Source: Actinomycetota bacterium
Lineage (GTDB): Bacteria > Actinomycetota > Actinomycetes > Nanopelagicales > Nanopelagicaceae
Reading direction: 5' to 3'
Assembly: GCA_009698815.1 (NCBI GenBank)
Contig: WLPJ01000003.1
Coordinates: forward strand, 1-64,000
Length of the DNA: 64,000 bases
Below are positions 56,666-64,000 of the stretch, in pieces; the stretch's first letter is position 1, and each line of letters starts with the position of its first letter. A program made the translations under genes and the position numbers. Below the pieces are notes generated by a model, which was given only the letters and a program-made list of their open reading frames with translations, had not been told where the DNA came from and made no database searches.

Positions 56666-57449
56666 GAGCGGCCTTCATCGCTTTTGCAACAACACCCGAA
56701 ATATCGGATTCATTAAATGAATTAAGCGCTGCAAATGTTGTTCCGTTAGGGCTAGTTACCTTCTCACGCAGCGTTGTTGGGGTGTCGCCCGATTGATCAA
56801 GGAGTTTGGCCGCCCCAACAATAGTTTGAATTGTTAGCGTAGTTGCATCGGCGTGAGATAGCCCAAGTGCAACTGCGCCATCGACCATCGCTTCCACAAA
56901 TCTAAAGAAATAGGCTGGCCCTGATCCACTGGTGGCGGTAACTGCATCTTGCAAATCTTCAGCTACTTCAATGACTTTACCGACCGCTCCAAGAAATCCA
57001 ACTGTAAATTCGCGTTGCTCTGGGGTGACTAGCCGGCAGCAAGAGATCGCAGACATTCCCGCTCCGACCAGCGCTGGAGTATTTGGCATAACCCGAATAA
57101 CTGGGTTAGCACTAGTTCCAATTTGATCGGCAATATCCCTGATCTGCTTACCTGCAACAAATGAGATAACCAAGGCACCCTTGCGAATTACAGTTTTAAT
57201 TTCGGCTAAAACCGTAGCCATATCTTGAGGCTTAACAACCAAGAGAATGAGATCACTCTTCGCCACGTTTTCCTTTAAATCAGCGTTAGAAACTTTATAT
57301 CGTGCAGTTAATTCTGCAGCTCGTTCGTCACGCTTTTCAGAGATGGTGATTGCAGATGGGGAAATCCCATAAGTTATTAGGGCAGAGATTAGGGCTTCGC
57401 CCATGACACCTGCACCAATGACTGCGACCTGATTTTCTGAATTAGCCAT
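56640..57449 (-). CDS. proC: pyrroline-5-carboxylate reductase
   Basis: A 269-residue enzyme that makes proline from pyrroline-5-carboxylate with NAD(P)H. The cofactor turn is VIGAGVMGEAL (9-19). The C-terminal dimer domain shows VIRVMPNTPALVGAGM (core RVMPNTPALVG), TATSGSGPAYFF and SPNGTTFAAL. The start codon at 57449 has no Shine-Dalgarno site but has a TACTCT element six bases before it, consistent with a leaderless transcript. It is divergent from the Cys-rich gene at 57480. Confidence 0.95.
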   Translation of the reverse strand: MANSENQVAVIGAGVMGEALISALITYGISPSAITISEKRDERAAELTARYKVSNADLKENVAKSDLILLVVKPQDMATVLAEIKTVIRKGALVISFVAGKQIRDIADQIGTSANPVIRVMPNTPALVGAGMSAISCCRLVTPEQREFTVGFLGAVGKVIEVAEDLQDAVTATSGSGPAYFFRFVEAMVDGAVALGLSHADATTLTIQTIVGAAKLLDQSGDTPTTLREKVTSPNGTTFAALNSFNESDISGVVAKAMKAARDRSQELA

Positions 57450-57455
57450 AGCGAA

Positions 57456-57461
57456 AGAGTA
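57456..57461 (-). promoter_or_regulatory. -10 element for leaderless proC transcript
   Basis: On the minus strand TACTCT lies exactly six bases before the proC ATG, placing transcription initiation on the A of the start codon. No good -35 is seen. A separate TAGGCT on the plus strand (57466-57471) may serve the divergent gene, with a two-base leader. Confidence 0.45.
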
Positions 57462-57479
57462 CGCGTAGGCTCTGCGACT

Positions 57480-58289
57480 ATGTCCGAAGTTAAGCCAGGT
57501 TTTGCACGCGATTGGGTGGAATTTACCGACCCTAACGATCCTGAAGAAATCTTCAAATGTGACCTAACTTGGCTCACCTCTTATTGGACTTGTATTTATG
57601 GCGATGGTTGCCAAGGTGTATTTAAGGATCGCCCTAACGCCGGATGTTGTACCGAAGGTGCGATGTATTCCGATGAAGATGATGAAGAACGCGTACGTAA
57701 AGCAGCCGCGGATTTAACTCCCGAAATGTGGCAGTTCTTCGAACAGGCGCGGCCAAAGAAGCAAAATGGTCAACTTCGAATTTCAGATCTTGATGAAGAT
57801 AAAGAACGAAAGACACGCACAATCGATGATGGTTGTATCTTCTTAAACCGTAAAGGTTATGAAGCGCCAGGATTTACTGGATCATTTGGTTGCGTGCTTC
57901 ACCACTTGGCACAGAAAGAGAATCGCCACTTTGTAGATACAAAACCAGATGTATGTTGGCAACTTCCACTTCGTCGCAGTTTTGAAACTCGCGAAATCGG
58001 CGAGCGCGAATATTCAATTACCGTAATCGGCGAATACGAACGCCTAGCATGGGGCGATGGTGGAGATGATTTCGATTGGTACTGCACTAGCAACACTGAT
58101 GCACATGTCGGAAGCGAACCTGTTTACATTTCTAACCGCACTGAACTTCAAGCGTTGATGGGTCAGGCTGCCTATGCAGTTCTTGCCGAGCACTGCGATA
58201 TCCGCGTTAAGGGAATCAACGATGCTAAGGCGCGCTCACTGCCGTTATTCGTTATCCAACACCCAGCAACGATCGCCGCTGGGAAGTAG
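57480..58289 (+). CDS. conserved Cys-rich protein (DUF3109/YkgJ-like), metal-binding candidate
   Basis: A 269-residue cytoplasmic protein with many cysteines in the first half: CDLTWLTSYWTCIYGDGCQG, AGCCTEGAMY, DDGCIFLNRKG, FGCVLHHLA and VCWQLP, then WYCTSNTDAH later. The spacing is like that of the DUF3109/YkgJ group thought to bind zinc or an Fe-S cluster, and I recall it as a conserved actinobacterial hypothetical. Acidic stretches (YSDEDDEERVRK, LDEDKERKTR) lie between. The biochemical role is unknown. It sits between proC and radA, possibly transcribed alone. Confidence 0.7.
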   Translation: MSEVKPGFARDWVEFTDPNDPEEIFKCDLTWLTSYWTCIYGDGCQGVFKDRPNAGCCTEGAMYSDEDDEERVRKAAADLTPEMWQFFEQARPKKQNGQLRISDLDEDKERKTRTIDDGCIFLNRKGYEAPGFTGSFGCVLHHLAQKENRHFVDTKPDVCWQLPLRRSFETREIGEREYSITVIGEYERLAWGDGGDDFDWYCTSNTDAHVGSEPVYISNRTELQALMGQAAYAVLAEHCDIRVKGINDAKARSLPLFVIQHPATIAAGK

Positions 58290-58303
58290 TCACTCCTACG
58301 CTC

Positions 58304-58309
58304 TAGAGT
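58304..58309 (+). promoter_or_regulatory. -10 element for leaderless radA transcript
   Basis: TAGAGT, the same hexamer found before ilvD, lies six bases before the radA ATG at 58316, so the transcript should begin at the start codon. No convincing -35 box and no Shine-Dalgarno site are present. Confidence 0.45.
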
Positions 58310-58315
58310 TGGCCC

Positions 58316-59689
58316 ATGGCTAAAGTCGAGAAGGATCCATTTCGCTGCGCCGAATGTGGATGGACATCCCAAAAATGGGTGGGCCGTTGTGGTGAATGCC
58401 AGGCTTGGGGAAGCGTTGAAGAAATCGCCGCACCTAAGAAACTTTCTTTAGTTCCCGGAAAAGTTACACACGCAGCTATTCCTATTGGCGATGTAGATCT
58501 TTCATCCGCGCGCGCTCGTGCAACAGGAGTCTCTGAACTCGATCGCGTACTTGGTGGCGGCCTTGTTCCGGGCGCTGCAATTTTGCTCGCCGGCGAACCA
58601 GGTGTTGGAAAATCAACTCTACTTCTCTCTGTTGCAGCACAAACCGCGGCCAAGGGTCTTCCTGCTTTATATATCAGTGGCGAAGAATCAGCTTCACAAA
58701 TTCGTCTGCGCGCTGAAAGAATTAACGCAGTTGATCCAAAATTATTCCTAGCATCAGAGACAGACCTGGGCGCAGTCATTGCACATATTGATTCAGTTAA
58801 GCCTGAACTATTGATCATCGATAGCGTTCAAACAATTGGTTCAGCTGCCGCTGATGGTTCACCTGGGGGCGTTACACAGGTGCGCGAAGTTGCCGGTGCA
58901 CTTATCCGAATCTGTAAAGATCGCGATATCACTTTGTTGTTGGTCGGGCACGTAACCAAAGATGGATCTATCGCAGGCCCACGTTTGCTTGAACATATTG
59001 TCGATGTCGTTCTGCAATTTGAGGGCGAGCGCCATTCCAGGTTGCGTTTAATCCGCGCAATTAAAAATCGTTTCGGGGCATCCGATGAAGTTGGTTGTTT
59101 TGATTTAAGTGATACCGGAATTGAGAGCGTTCTTGATCCGACTGGACTATTTACTTCCCGTCATGCCGAGCCAGTTCCGGGAACTTGTGTGACCGTTACT
59201 TTGGAAGGTCGACGTCCACTGCTTGCTGAAATCCAAGCACTTGTCAGTCAAGGGCGCGAAAATGATTTTGGAAATGCGCGTCGCGTTACAAGTGGTCTCG
59301 ATTCTGCCCGCACATCAATGACTCTGGCAGTTCTTGAACTACGTGCCAATATTCGAGTTGGTGGCCGCGATGTTTATGCCGCAACTGTTGGTGGAATGAA
59401 GATGTCTGAACCTGCTGCTGATCTGGCACTTGCTCTGGCGGTGGCATCGGCTGCAAAAGCTTTGGCACTACCTGCAGATTTAGTTGCAATCGGTGAAGTT
59501 GGATTAGCAGGTGAAATTCGTAAAGTAAGCGGAGTATCTCGTCGCTTAGCCGAGGCTTATCGTTTAGGTTTTAAACGCGCCCTTGTTCCATCCGGCAGTG
59601 ATGTCAAGATTGATGGCATGGAGATTTTCGAAGTATCGCGCCTTGATCAAGCTCTGCAACGCGTGAAAATTACCGGAGCGGACTCATGA
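58316..59689 (+). CDS. radA: DNA repair protein RadA
   Basis: A 457-residue RecA-like branch-migration helicase. The N-terminal zinc finger has Cys11, Cys14, Cys25 and Cys28. Walker A is GEPGVGKST (93-101), Walker B LLIIDS (165-170), and the RadA signature KNRFG is at 250-254. The C-terminal Lon-protease-like domain (GGRDVYAATVGGMKMSEPAADLA, core VGGMKMSEPAADL) is present. It processes recombination intermediates. It overlaps the FAD-binding oxidoreductase gene by four bases. Confidence 0.97.
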   Translation: MAKVEKDPFRCAECGWTSQKWVGRCGECQAWGSVEEIAAPKKLSLVPGKVTHAAIPIGDVDLSSARARATGVSELDRVLGGGLVPGAAILLAGEPGVGKSTLLLSVAAQTAAKGLPALYISGEESASQIRLRAERINAVDPKLFLASETDLGAVIAHIDSVKPELLIIDSVQTIGSAAADGSPGGVTQVREVAGALIRICKDRDITLLLVGHVTKDGSIAGPRLLEHIVDVVLQFEGERHSRLRLIRAIKNRFGASDEVGCFDLSDTGIESVLDPTGLFTSRHAEPVPGTCVTVTLEGRRPLLAEIQALVSQGRENDFGNARRVTSGLDSARTSMTLAVLELRANIRVGGRDVYAATVGGMKMSEPAADLALALAVASAAKALALPADLVAIGEVGLAGEIRKVSGVSRRLAEAYRLGFKRALVPSGSDVKIDGMEIFEVSRLDQALQRVKITGADS

Positions 59690-61038
59690 GCCATTTGGCC
59701 GCCCTTTCCAAACTGCTGGGATCAGATACATCGCTAATCTCTGATCCTGATATCACCGCTTCATATTCACGCGATCAAGCACCGTTTGCTTCCGCTGCCG
59801 CACCTTTCGCCGTTTTGCTAGCACGTAGCGCTTCTGAAATTTCGATCGCGTTGAAATATGCAAATGAAAATTCGATTCCGGTTGTGACTCGTGGCGCCGG
59901 CAGCGGACTTTCAGGCGGGGCAAATTCCACTGCAGATTCGCTAGTCATCTCACTTGAAAAAATGAACCAAATTATTGAAATAGATACCGCTAACCAAATA
60001 GCGCGCGTACAAGCAGGTGTAATCAATCTTGATTTAGATACTGCAGCAAAAGAATTTGGTCTGGCTTACCTGCCTGATCCCGCAAGTCGTGACTGGTCTT
60101 CACTCGGTGGCAATGCAGCGACAAATGCTGGTGGAATGTGCTGCGTTAAATACGGTGTGACTGGGGCGCATGTGCGCGCCATGCAAGTAGTTTTAGCCAG
60201 CGGTGAGATTATCGAATTAGGCAAAGCCACCAAAAAATCAGTGACTACCTATGACTTACTGCATCTATTTATTGGTTCTGAAGGAACTCTCGGCATTATT
60301 ACCGAACTAACCCTTAACTTAGAAATTCGCCCAGCTGCCCCTTCAACACTTATTGCAACTTTCCCAAGTGTTACTAAAGCAGCCGCTGCCGCTGCGGCGC
60401 TATTGCAATATCGCCCGGCTATGTTAGAAATTGTTGACCAGACAACGCTAAAAGCAGTGGAAGCCTGGCATCCACTTGGTTTTGAAGTCGCAGGTTCAGT
60501 TCTAATCATGCAGTTAGATGAGAACCATTCACTATGTGAAGCAGCGCTTGAAACTTGCAAGCAATTTGATTTAATCGACGGTGTCTACTCTGATGATCCA
60601 GCCGATGCCGCCGATTTAATCCGGGTGCGCAAACTTGCTTATCCAGCGCTAGAACGCATGGGGGCAACGCTGCTTGACGATGTGGCCTTGCCAATTACTA
60701 AAATTGCCGAGTTTGTAGAACGGGTTGAGAAATTAAGTAAGGAAGTAAATCTAACAATCGGGATTTTTGGACATGCTGGTGATGGAAACATGCACCCAAC
60801 AATTGTTCATGACCATGGTGATCTTGCAGCAGCCGAAAGGGCGCAGCAGGCATTTGGCAAGATTGTCGAAATTGCGCAATCACTTGGTGGCACCGCAAGT
60901 GGTGAACACGGAATCGGCTCGATTAAGCCAGGCTTTGTAACCAAGGAGATTTCAAAGACGGTAATCGATTTACAGCGCGCAGTTAAAAAGGTGTTTGACC
61001 CAAATTCAATTCTGAACCCAGGAAAGAAAATTCCTTAA
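59686..61038 (+). CDS. FAD-linked oxidase, glycolate/D-lactate dehydrogenase type (GlcD-like)
   Basis: A 450-residue flavoprotein of the PCMH/FAD_binding_4 family with the FAD loop [14 protein letters not shown] (residues 64-77) and a C-terminal FAD-oxidase domain ([13 protein letters not shown] and [11 protein letters not shown]). GlcD and D-lactate or 2-hydroxyglutarate dehydrogenases share this layout, so the exact acid is uncertain. No GlcE or GlcF gene lies beside it. Its start overlaps the radA stop, and its last four bases overlap the clpC stop on the other strand. Glycolate is a plausible product of the apiose route in this window, but the genes are 46 kb apart. Confidence 0.88.
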   Translation: MSHLAALSKLLGSDTSLISDPDITASYSRDQAPFASAAAPFAVLLARSASEISIALKYANENSIPVVTRGAGSGLSGGANSTADSLVISLEKMNQIIEIDTANQIARVQAGVINLDLDTAAKEFGLAYLPDPASRDWSSLGGNAATNAGGMCCVKYGVTGAHVRAMQVVLASGEIIELGKATKKSVTTYDLLHLFIGSEGTLGIITELTLNLEIRPAAPSTLIATFPSVTKAAAAAAALLQYRPAMLEIVDQTTLKAVEAWHPLGFEVAGSVLIMQLDENHSLCEAALETCKQFDLIDGVYSDDPADAADLIRVRKLAYPALERMGATLLDDVALPITKIAEFVERVEKLSKEVNLTIGIFGHAGDGNMHPTIVHDHGDLAAAERAQQAFGKIVEIAQSLGGTASGEHGIGSIKPGFVTKEISKTVIDLQRAVKKVFDPNSILNPGKKIP

Positions 61039-63533
61039 TTAGCTGCTTCGGCTAGATCTTCTGGTGAGTCAGGCATGGTTGCCTTTGCGGCTCCTGCAAA
61101 TGTGAACTTCGCTTCCGCAGCTTCGCCTTCAACATCAACAACGATGATTTCGCCAGCCTTTAACTCACCGAAGAGAATTCGCTCTGAGAGTGAATCTTCA
61201 ATCTCACGTTGAATTACGCGACGAAGTGGGCGCGCACCAAGAAGTGGATCGTAACCGCGCGCAGCCAGGAGATCCTTCGCTGCTTGAGTTAGTTCGATAC
61301 CCATATCTTTGGCCTTCAAGCGATCATCAAGGTTTGCGATCATTAGATCAACGATCTGAATAATCTGATCCCTAGTCAACTGGTGGAAGACGATGACGTC
61401 ATCGATACGGTTGAGAAATTCTGGGCGGAAGTGGTTCTTAAGTTCATCTTGAACCTTGCCCTTCATACGATCGTAATTAGTTAGATCATCATCAATATTG
61501 GCAAAACCAAGTCCTAGGCTCTTTGAGATATCGCGTGTGCCGAGGTTGGTCGTCATGATGATTACAGTGTTCTTAAAGTCAACGGTGCGCCCTTGTGCAT
61601 CTGTCAGGCGGCCATCTTCTAGAACTTGTAGAAGTGAGTTAAAGATATCTGGGTGCGCTTTTTCGATCTCATCAAAGAGAACAACTGAGAATGGGCGGCG
61701 GCGAACCTTTTCAGTTAACTGTCCGCCTTCGTCATAACCAACGTAGCCTGGAGGTGCCCCGAATAAACGTGAGGCGGTGTGACGCTCTGAATATTCAGAC
61801 ATATCCAATTGAATTAACGCGGTCTCGTCACCAAATAAGAATGCAGCAAGGGTGCGTGAAAGTTCAGTCTTACCAACACCGGATGGGCCGGCGAAGATAA
61901 ATGAACCGCCAGGACGCTTTGGATCTTTAAGGCCAGCACGTGTGCGACGAATTGCTTGGGAAAGTGCCTTGATAGCTTGATCTTGACCAATAACACGGCG
62001 ATGAAGTTCATCTTCCATGCGAAGCAAACGTGCAGTTTCTTCTTCGGTTAACTTAAAGACTGGAATACCAGTTGATGCAGAAAGCACCTGTGCAATAAGT
62101 TCTTCGTCAACTTCTGTGACCTTATCTAGGTCAGTGGCTTTCCAATGCTTTTCAGCCTCTACCTTTTCAGCGATTAAAGTTTTTTCTTTATCGCGAAGTG
62201 ATGCGGCGCCTTCAAAATCTTGGCCATCAATTGCTGACTCTTTCGCCTTACGAGCTTCGGCAATCTTGTCATCGAATTCACGAAGTTCGGCAGGTGCGGT
62301 CATGCGCTTAATGCGCAGACGTGAACCAGCCTCATCGATTAGGTCGATAGCTTTATCTGGCAAGAAACGATCTGAAATATAGCGATCTGCCATATTTGCA
62401 GCCGCTGCTAGTGCGCCATCTGTAATCGATACGCGGTGATGCGTTTCGTAGCGATCACGTAGACCTTTAAGAATTTCAATTGTGTGCGCAACAGAAGGCT
62501 CTTTAACCTGAATGGGTTGGAAGCGACGTTCAAGTGCGGCATCTTTTTCAACATGCTTGCGATATTCATCAAGTGTTGTGGCACCGATTGTCTGTAATTC
62601 GCCACGAGCCAACATTGGCTTAAGAATGCTTGCCGCATCAATTGCACCTTCGGCAGCGCCTGCGCCAACAAGTGTGTGGATTTCATCGATAAACAAAATA
62701 ATATCGCCGCGAGTTTTGATCTCTTTCAAAACCTTCTTTAGGCGCTCTTCGAAATCTCCACGGTAGCGACTACCGGCCACAAGTGCACCGAGATCGAGTG
62801 AGTAAACCTGCTTATCTTTTAGAGTTTCAGGGACGTCATTCTTGTAAATTGCTTGTGCTAAACCTTCTACAACTGCAGTCTTTCCTACACCTGGTTCGCC
62901 AATTAGAACTGGGTTATTTTTTGTACGACGTGAAAGAACTTGCATGACACGTTCAATTTCAGTTTCGCGTCCGATTACTGGATCAAGTTTTCCTTCGCGT
63001 GCAGCCTGGGTCAGGTTACGACCAAATTGATCAAGTACTAATGAAGTAGATGGAGTGCCCTCAGCTGGGCCACTATTTGTTGCTGCTTCTTTTCCTTGGT
63101 AACCAGAGAGAAGTTGAATAACTTGTTGGCGTACACGATTTAAATCTGCGCCAAGTTTTACAAGTACCTGTGCAGCAACGCCTTCGCCTTCGCGGATAAG
63201 TCCGAGCAAAATATGTTCTGTGCCAATGTAGTTGTGGCCAAGTTGCAACGCTTCGCGAAGTGAAAGTTCTAGGACTTTCTTTGCGCGTGGAGTAAATGGA
63301 ATATGGCCGCTAGGAGCTTGTTGTCCTTGGCCAATAATTTCTTCAACTTGAGCGCGAACGCCTTCTAGTGAGATTCCGAGCGCTTCCAAGCCTTTGGCAG
63401 CGACGCCTTCACCTTCGTGGATTAGTCCAAGCAGAATGTGTTCAGTGCCGATGTAATTGTGATTGAGCATGCGTGCTTCTTCTTGAGCCAAGACAACTAC
63501 TCGTCGGGCTCGATCGGTAAAGCGCTCAAACAT
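61035..63533 (-). CDS. clpC: ATP-dependent Clp protease ATP-binding subunit ClpC
   Basis: An 832-residue Hsp100 unfoldase that feeds substrates to ClpP. Two N-terminal Clp_N repeats (each with [12 protein letters not shown] at 26-37 and 101-112), AAA+ domain 1 with GEPGVGKT (212-219), a UVR-type middle helix (near [17 protein letters not shown]), and AAA+ domain 2 with [12 protein letters not shown] and the C-terminal domain. AGGAG (63541-63545) lies seven bases before ATG 63533. No ClpP gene is in the window. I see no clear ClgR box upstream. Confidence 0.97.
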   Translation of the reverse strand: MFERFTDRARRVVVLAQEEARMLNHNYIGTEHILLGLIHEGEGVAAKGLEALGISLEGVRAQVEEIIGQGQQAPSGHIPFTPRAKKVLELSLREALQLGHNYIGTEHILLGLIREGEGVAAQVLVKLGADLNRVRQQVIQLLSGYQGKEAATNSGPAEGTPSTSLVLDQFGRNLTQAAREGKLDPVIGRETEIERVMQVLSRRTKNNPVLIGEPGVGKTAVVEGLAQAIYKNDVPETLKDKQVYSLDLGALVAGSRYRGDFEERLKKVLKEIKTRGDIILFIDEIHTLVGAGAAEGAIDAASILKPMLARGELQTIGATTLDEYRKHVEKDAALERRFQPIQVKEPSVAHTIEILKGLRDRYETHHRVSITDGALAAAANMADRYISDRFLPDKAIDLIDEAGSRLRIKRMTAPAELREFDDKIAEARKAKESAIDGQDFEGAASLRDKEKTLIAEKVEAEKHWKATDLDKVTEVDEELIAQVLSASTGIPVFKLTEEETARLLRMEDELHRRVIGQDQAIKALSQAIRRTRAGLKDPKRPGGSFIFAGPSGVGKTELSRTLAAFLFGDETALIQLDMSEYSERHTASRLFGAPPGYVGYDEGGQLTEKVRRRPFSVVLFDEIEKAHPDIFNSLLQVLEDGRLTDAQGRTVDFKNTVIIMTTNLGTRDISKSLGLGFANIDDDLTNYDRMKGKVQDELKNHFRPEFLNRIDDVIVFHQLTRDQIIQIVDLMIANLDDRLKAKDMGIELTQAAKDLLAARGYDPLLGARPLRRVIQREIEDSLSERILFGELKAGEIIVVDVEGEAAEAKFTFAGAAKATMPDSPEDLAEAAN

Positions 63534-63634
63534 CGGCTATCTCCTCTTAATTTCATCTCTTGCTGGGTTACTTGAGATAAGCCTATAACCGAAGGCCTAG
63601 GAGGCGCGAGGTAATTGGCTAATGGTCAGTAGAA

Positions 63635-63649
63635 CCCCAGATTTAGGGG
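63635..63649 (-). terminator. possible weak hairpin between argA-type gene and clpC
   Basis: A CCCC/GGGG inverted repeat with a seven-base loop lies 33 bases past the acetyltransferase stop; only TTCT, not a real T-run, follows it on the minus strand. The stem is too short to be a good terminator. The remaining sequence between 63534 and 63681 shows only the clpC ribosome site. Confidence 0.2.
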
Positions 63650-63681
63650 CGATATTCCCGAAAAAATCTAGCGGTGGGGCC

Positions 63682-64000
63682 TTAAAGGGTAAGAAGCATC
63701 CGCGTGTTGCCAAGGGTATTGGGTTTGGCCGCTTCTAGATCCAAGAATTCGGCGACACCGGCATCGTATGAACGCAATAGTTGTTGGTAAACATCAGGTG
63801 CGACAGGAGTGCCTTCGATTTCGACAAAACCATGGCTTCCAAAAAAATCTGTTCGAAATGTTAAACAAAAAATTCGTTCTACACCAACTTCGCGGGCGCG
63901 CTCGATAATTCTTTCAAGGATTAAGTGTCCGATGCCTTTATTGTGCAAATTTTTTTCAACTGCAACTGTACGAACTTCTGCCAGGTCATCCCAAAGAACG
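63682..64000 (-). CDS. amino-acid N-acetyltransferase (N-acetylglutamate synthase), partial
   Basis: The 3' part of a GNAT enzyme; the 5' end is beyond the window. The first full codons read VLWDDLAEVRTVAVEKN, and then LHNKGIGHLILERII contains the acetyl-CoA loop (NKGIGH type R/QxxGxG/A). The end PNTLGNTRMLLTL and the segment CLTFRTDFFGSHGFV match the single-domain actinobacterial N-acetylglutamate synthase, which starts arginine synthesis. The frame runs straight through a TTG that could be mistaken for a start. It is directly upstream of clpC on the same strand. Confidence 0.88.
   Translation of the reverse strand, partial: VLWDDLAEVRTVAVEKNLHNKGIGHLILERIIERAREVGVERIFCLTFRTDFFGSHGFVEIEGTPVAPDVYQQLLRSYDAGVAEFLDLEAAKPNTLGNTRMLLTL

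Noticed and set aside
62017-62382. Ser-rich plus-strand ORF opposite clpC
   Set aside because: Antisense shadow of the clpC frame, no family resemblance.
1-64000. Mobile elements, prophage, CRISPR arrays, toxin-antitoxin pairs
   Set aside because: No transposase, integrase, regularly spaced repeats or paired small toxin/antitoxin genes were found on either strand.

Overview
The window is a compact bacterial chromosome segment, most probably from a small-genome planktonic actinobacterium of the Nanopelagicales/acI type. The lineage call is an inference. It rests on the actinobacterial gene set (XPB helicase with a helicase-associated partner, ClpC, actinobacterial-type N-acetylglutamate synthase, menaquinone-only quinone pathway, system II cytochrome c maturation, 14-gene nuo operon), base composition that looks low for an actinobacterium, and very tight packing, with many ATGA or TAATG start/stop overlaps and no intergenic stretch over 300 bases. 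I see no mobile element, CRISPR array or rRNA.

Layout. 1-2459: two tRNAs (one cut by the window edge), a quinone oxidoreductase coupled to a 40-residue Cys-rich protein, and a FUSC-type membrane protein. 2473-13615 (minus strand): an accessory catabolic block. In transcription order it holds a mercaptopyruvate-type sulfurtransferase, a Gfo/Idh/MocA dehydrogenase resembling D-apiose dehydrogenase, a protein resembling D-apionate lactonase, an SDR oxidoreductase, a polar-amino-acid-type ABC transporter, MtnA, a class II aldolase fused to an SDR dehydrogenase, and a RuBisCO-like protein with altered active-site residues. No kinase is present. This is the most interesting region: a candidate carbohydrate-salvage or branched-sugar pathway assembled in a combination I do not recognise.

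13663-19025: ilvD, a PsiE-family protein, tRNA-Tyr, a CopC-domain protein, YajQ, RarD and a long-chain polyprenyl diphosphate synthase. 19025-34062: the complete nuoA-N operon on the minus strand, preceded by menG and followed by the prenyl synthase. 34858-42074: bioY and the menaquinone genes menF, menD-menC-menB and menE-menA, so the quinone pathway and its main user, complex I, sit side by side. 42094-46655: a small membrane protein, then the CcsB-ResB-CcdA-TlpA cytochrome c assembly operon led by a histidine phosphatase.

46719-64000: a HAD-IB phosphatase; a DNA-repair unit (helicase-associated protein, M20 peptidase, XPB helicase); a glutaredoxin-like protein; two secreted proteins, one a predicted zinc metallopeptidase; proC; a conserved Cys-rich protein; radA with a GlcD-like flavoprotein; clpC; and the 3' part of an argA-type acetyltransferase running off the window.

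Several transcription-unit heads have a TANNNT -10 element placed so that transcription would begin at, or within three bases of, the start codon (ilvD, radA, proC and others), which points to widespread leaderless mRNAs.
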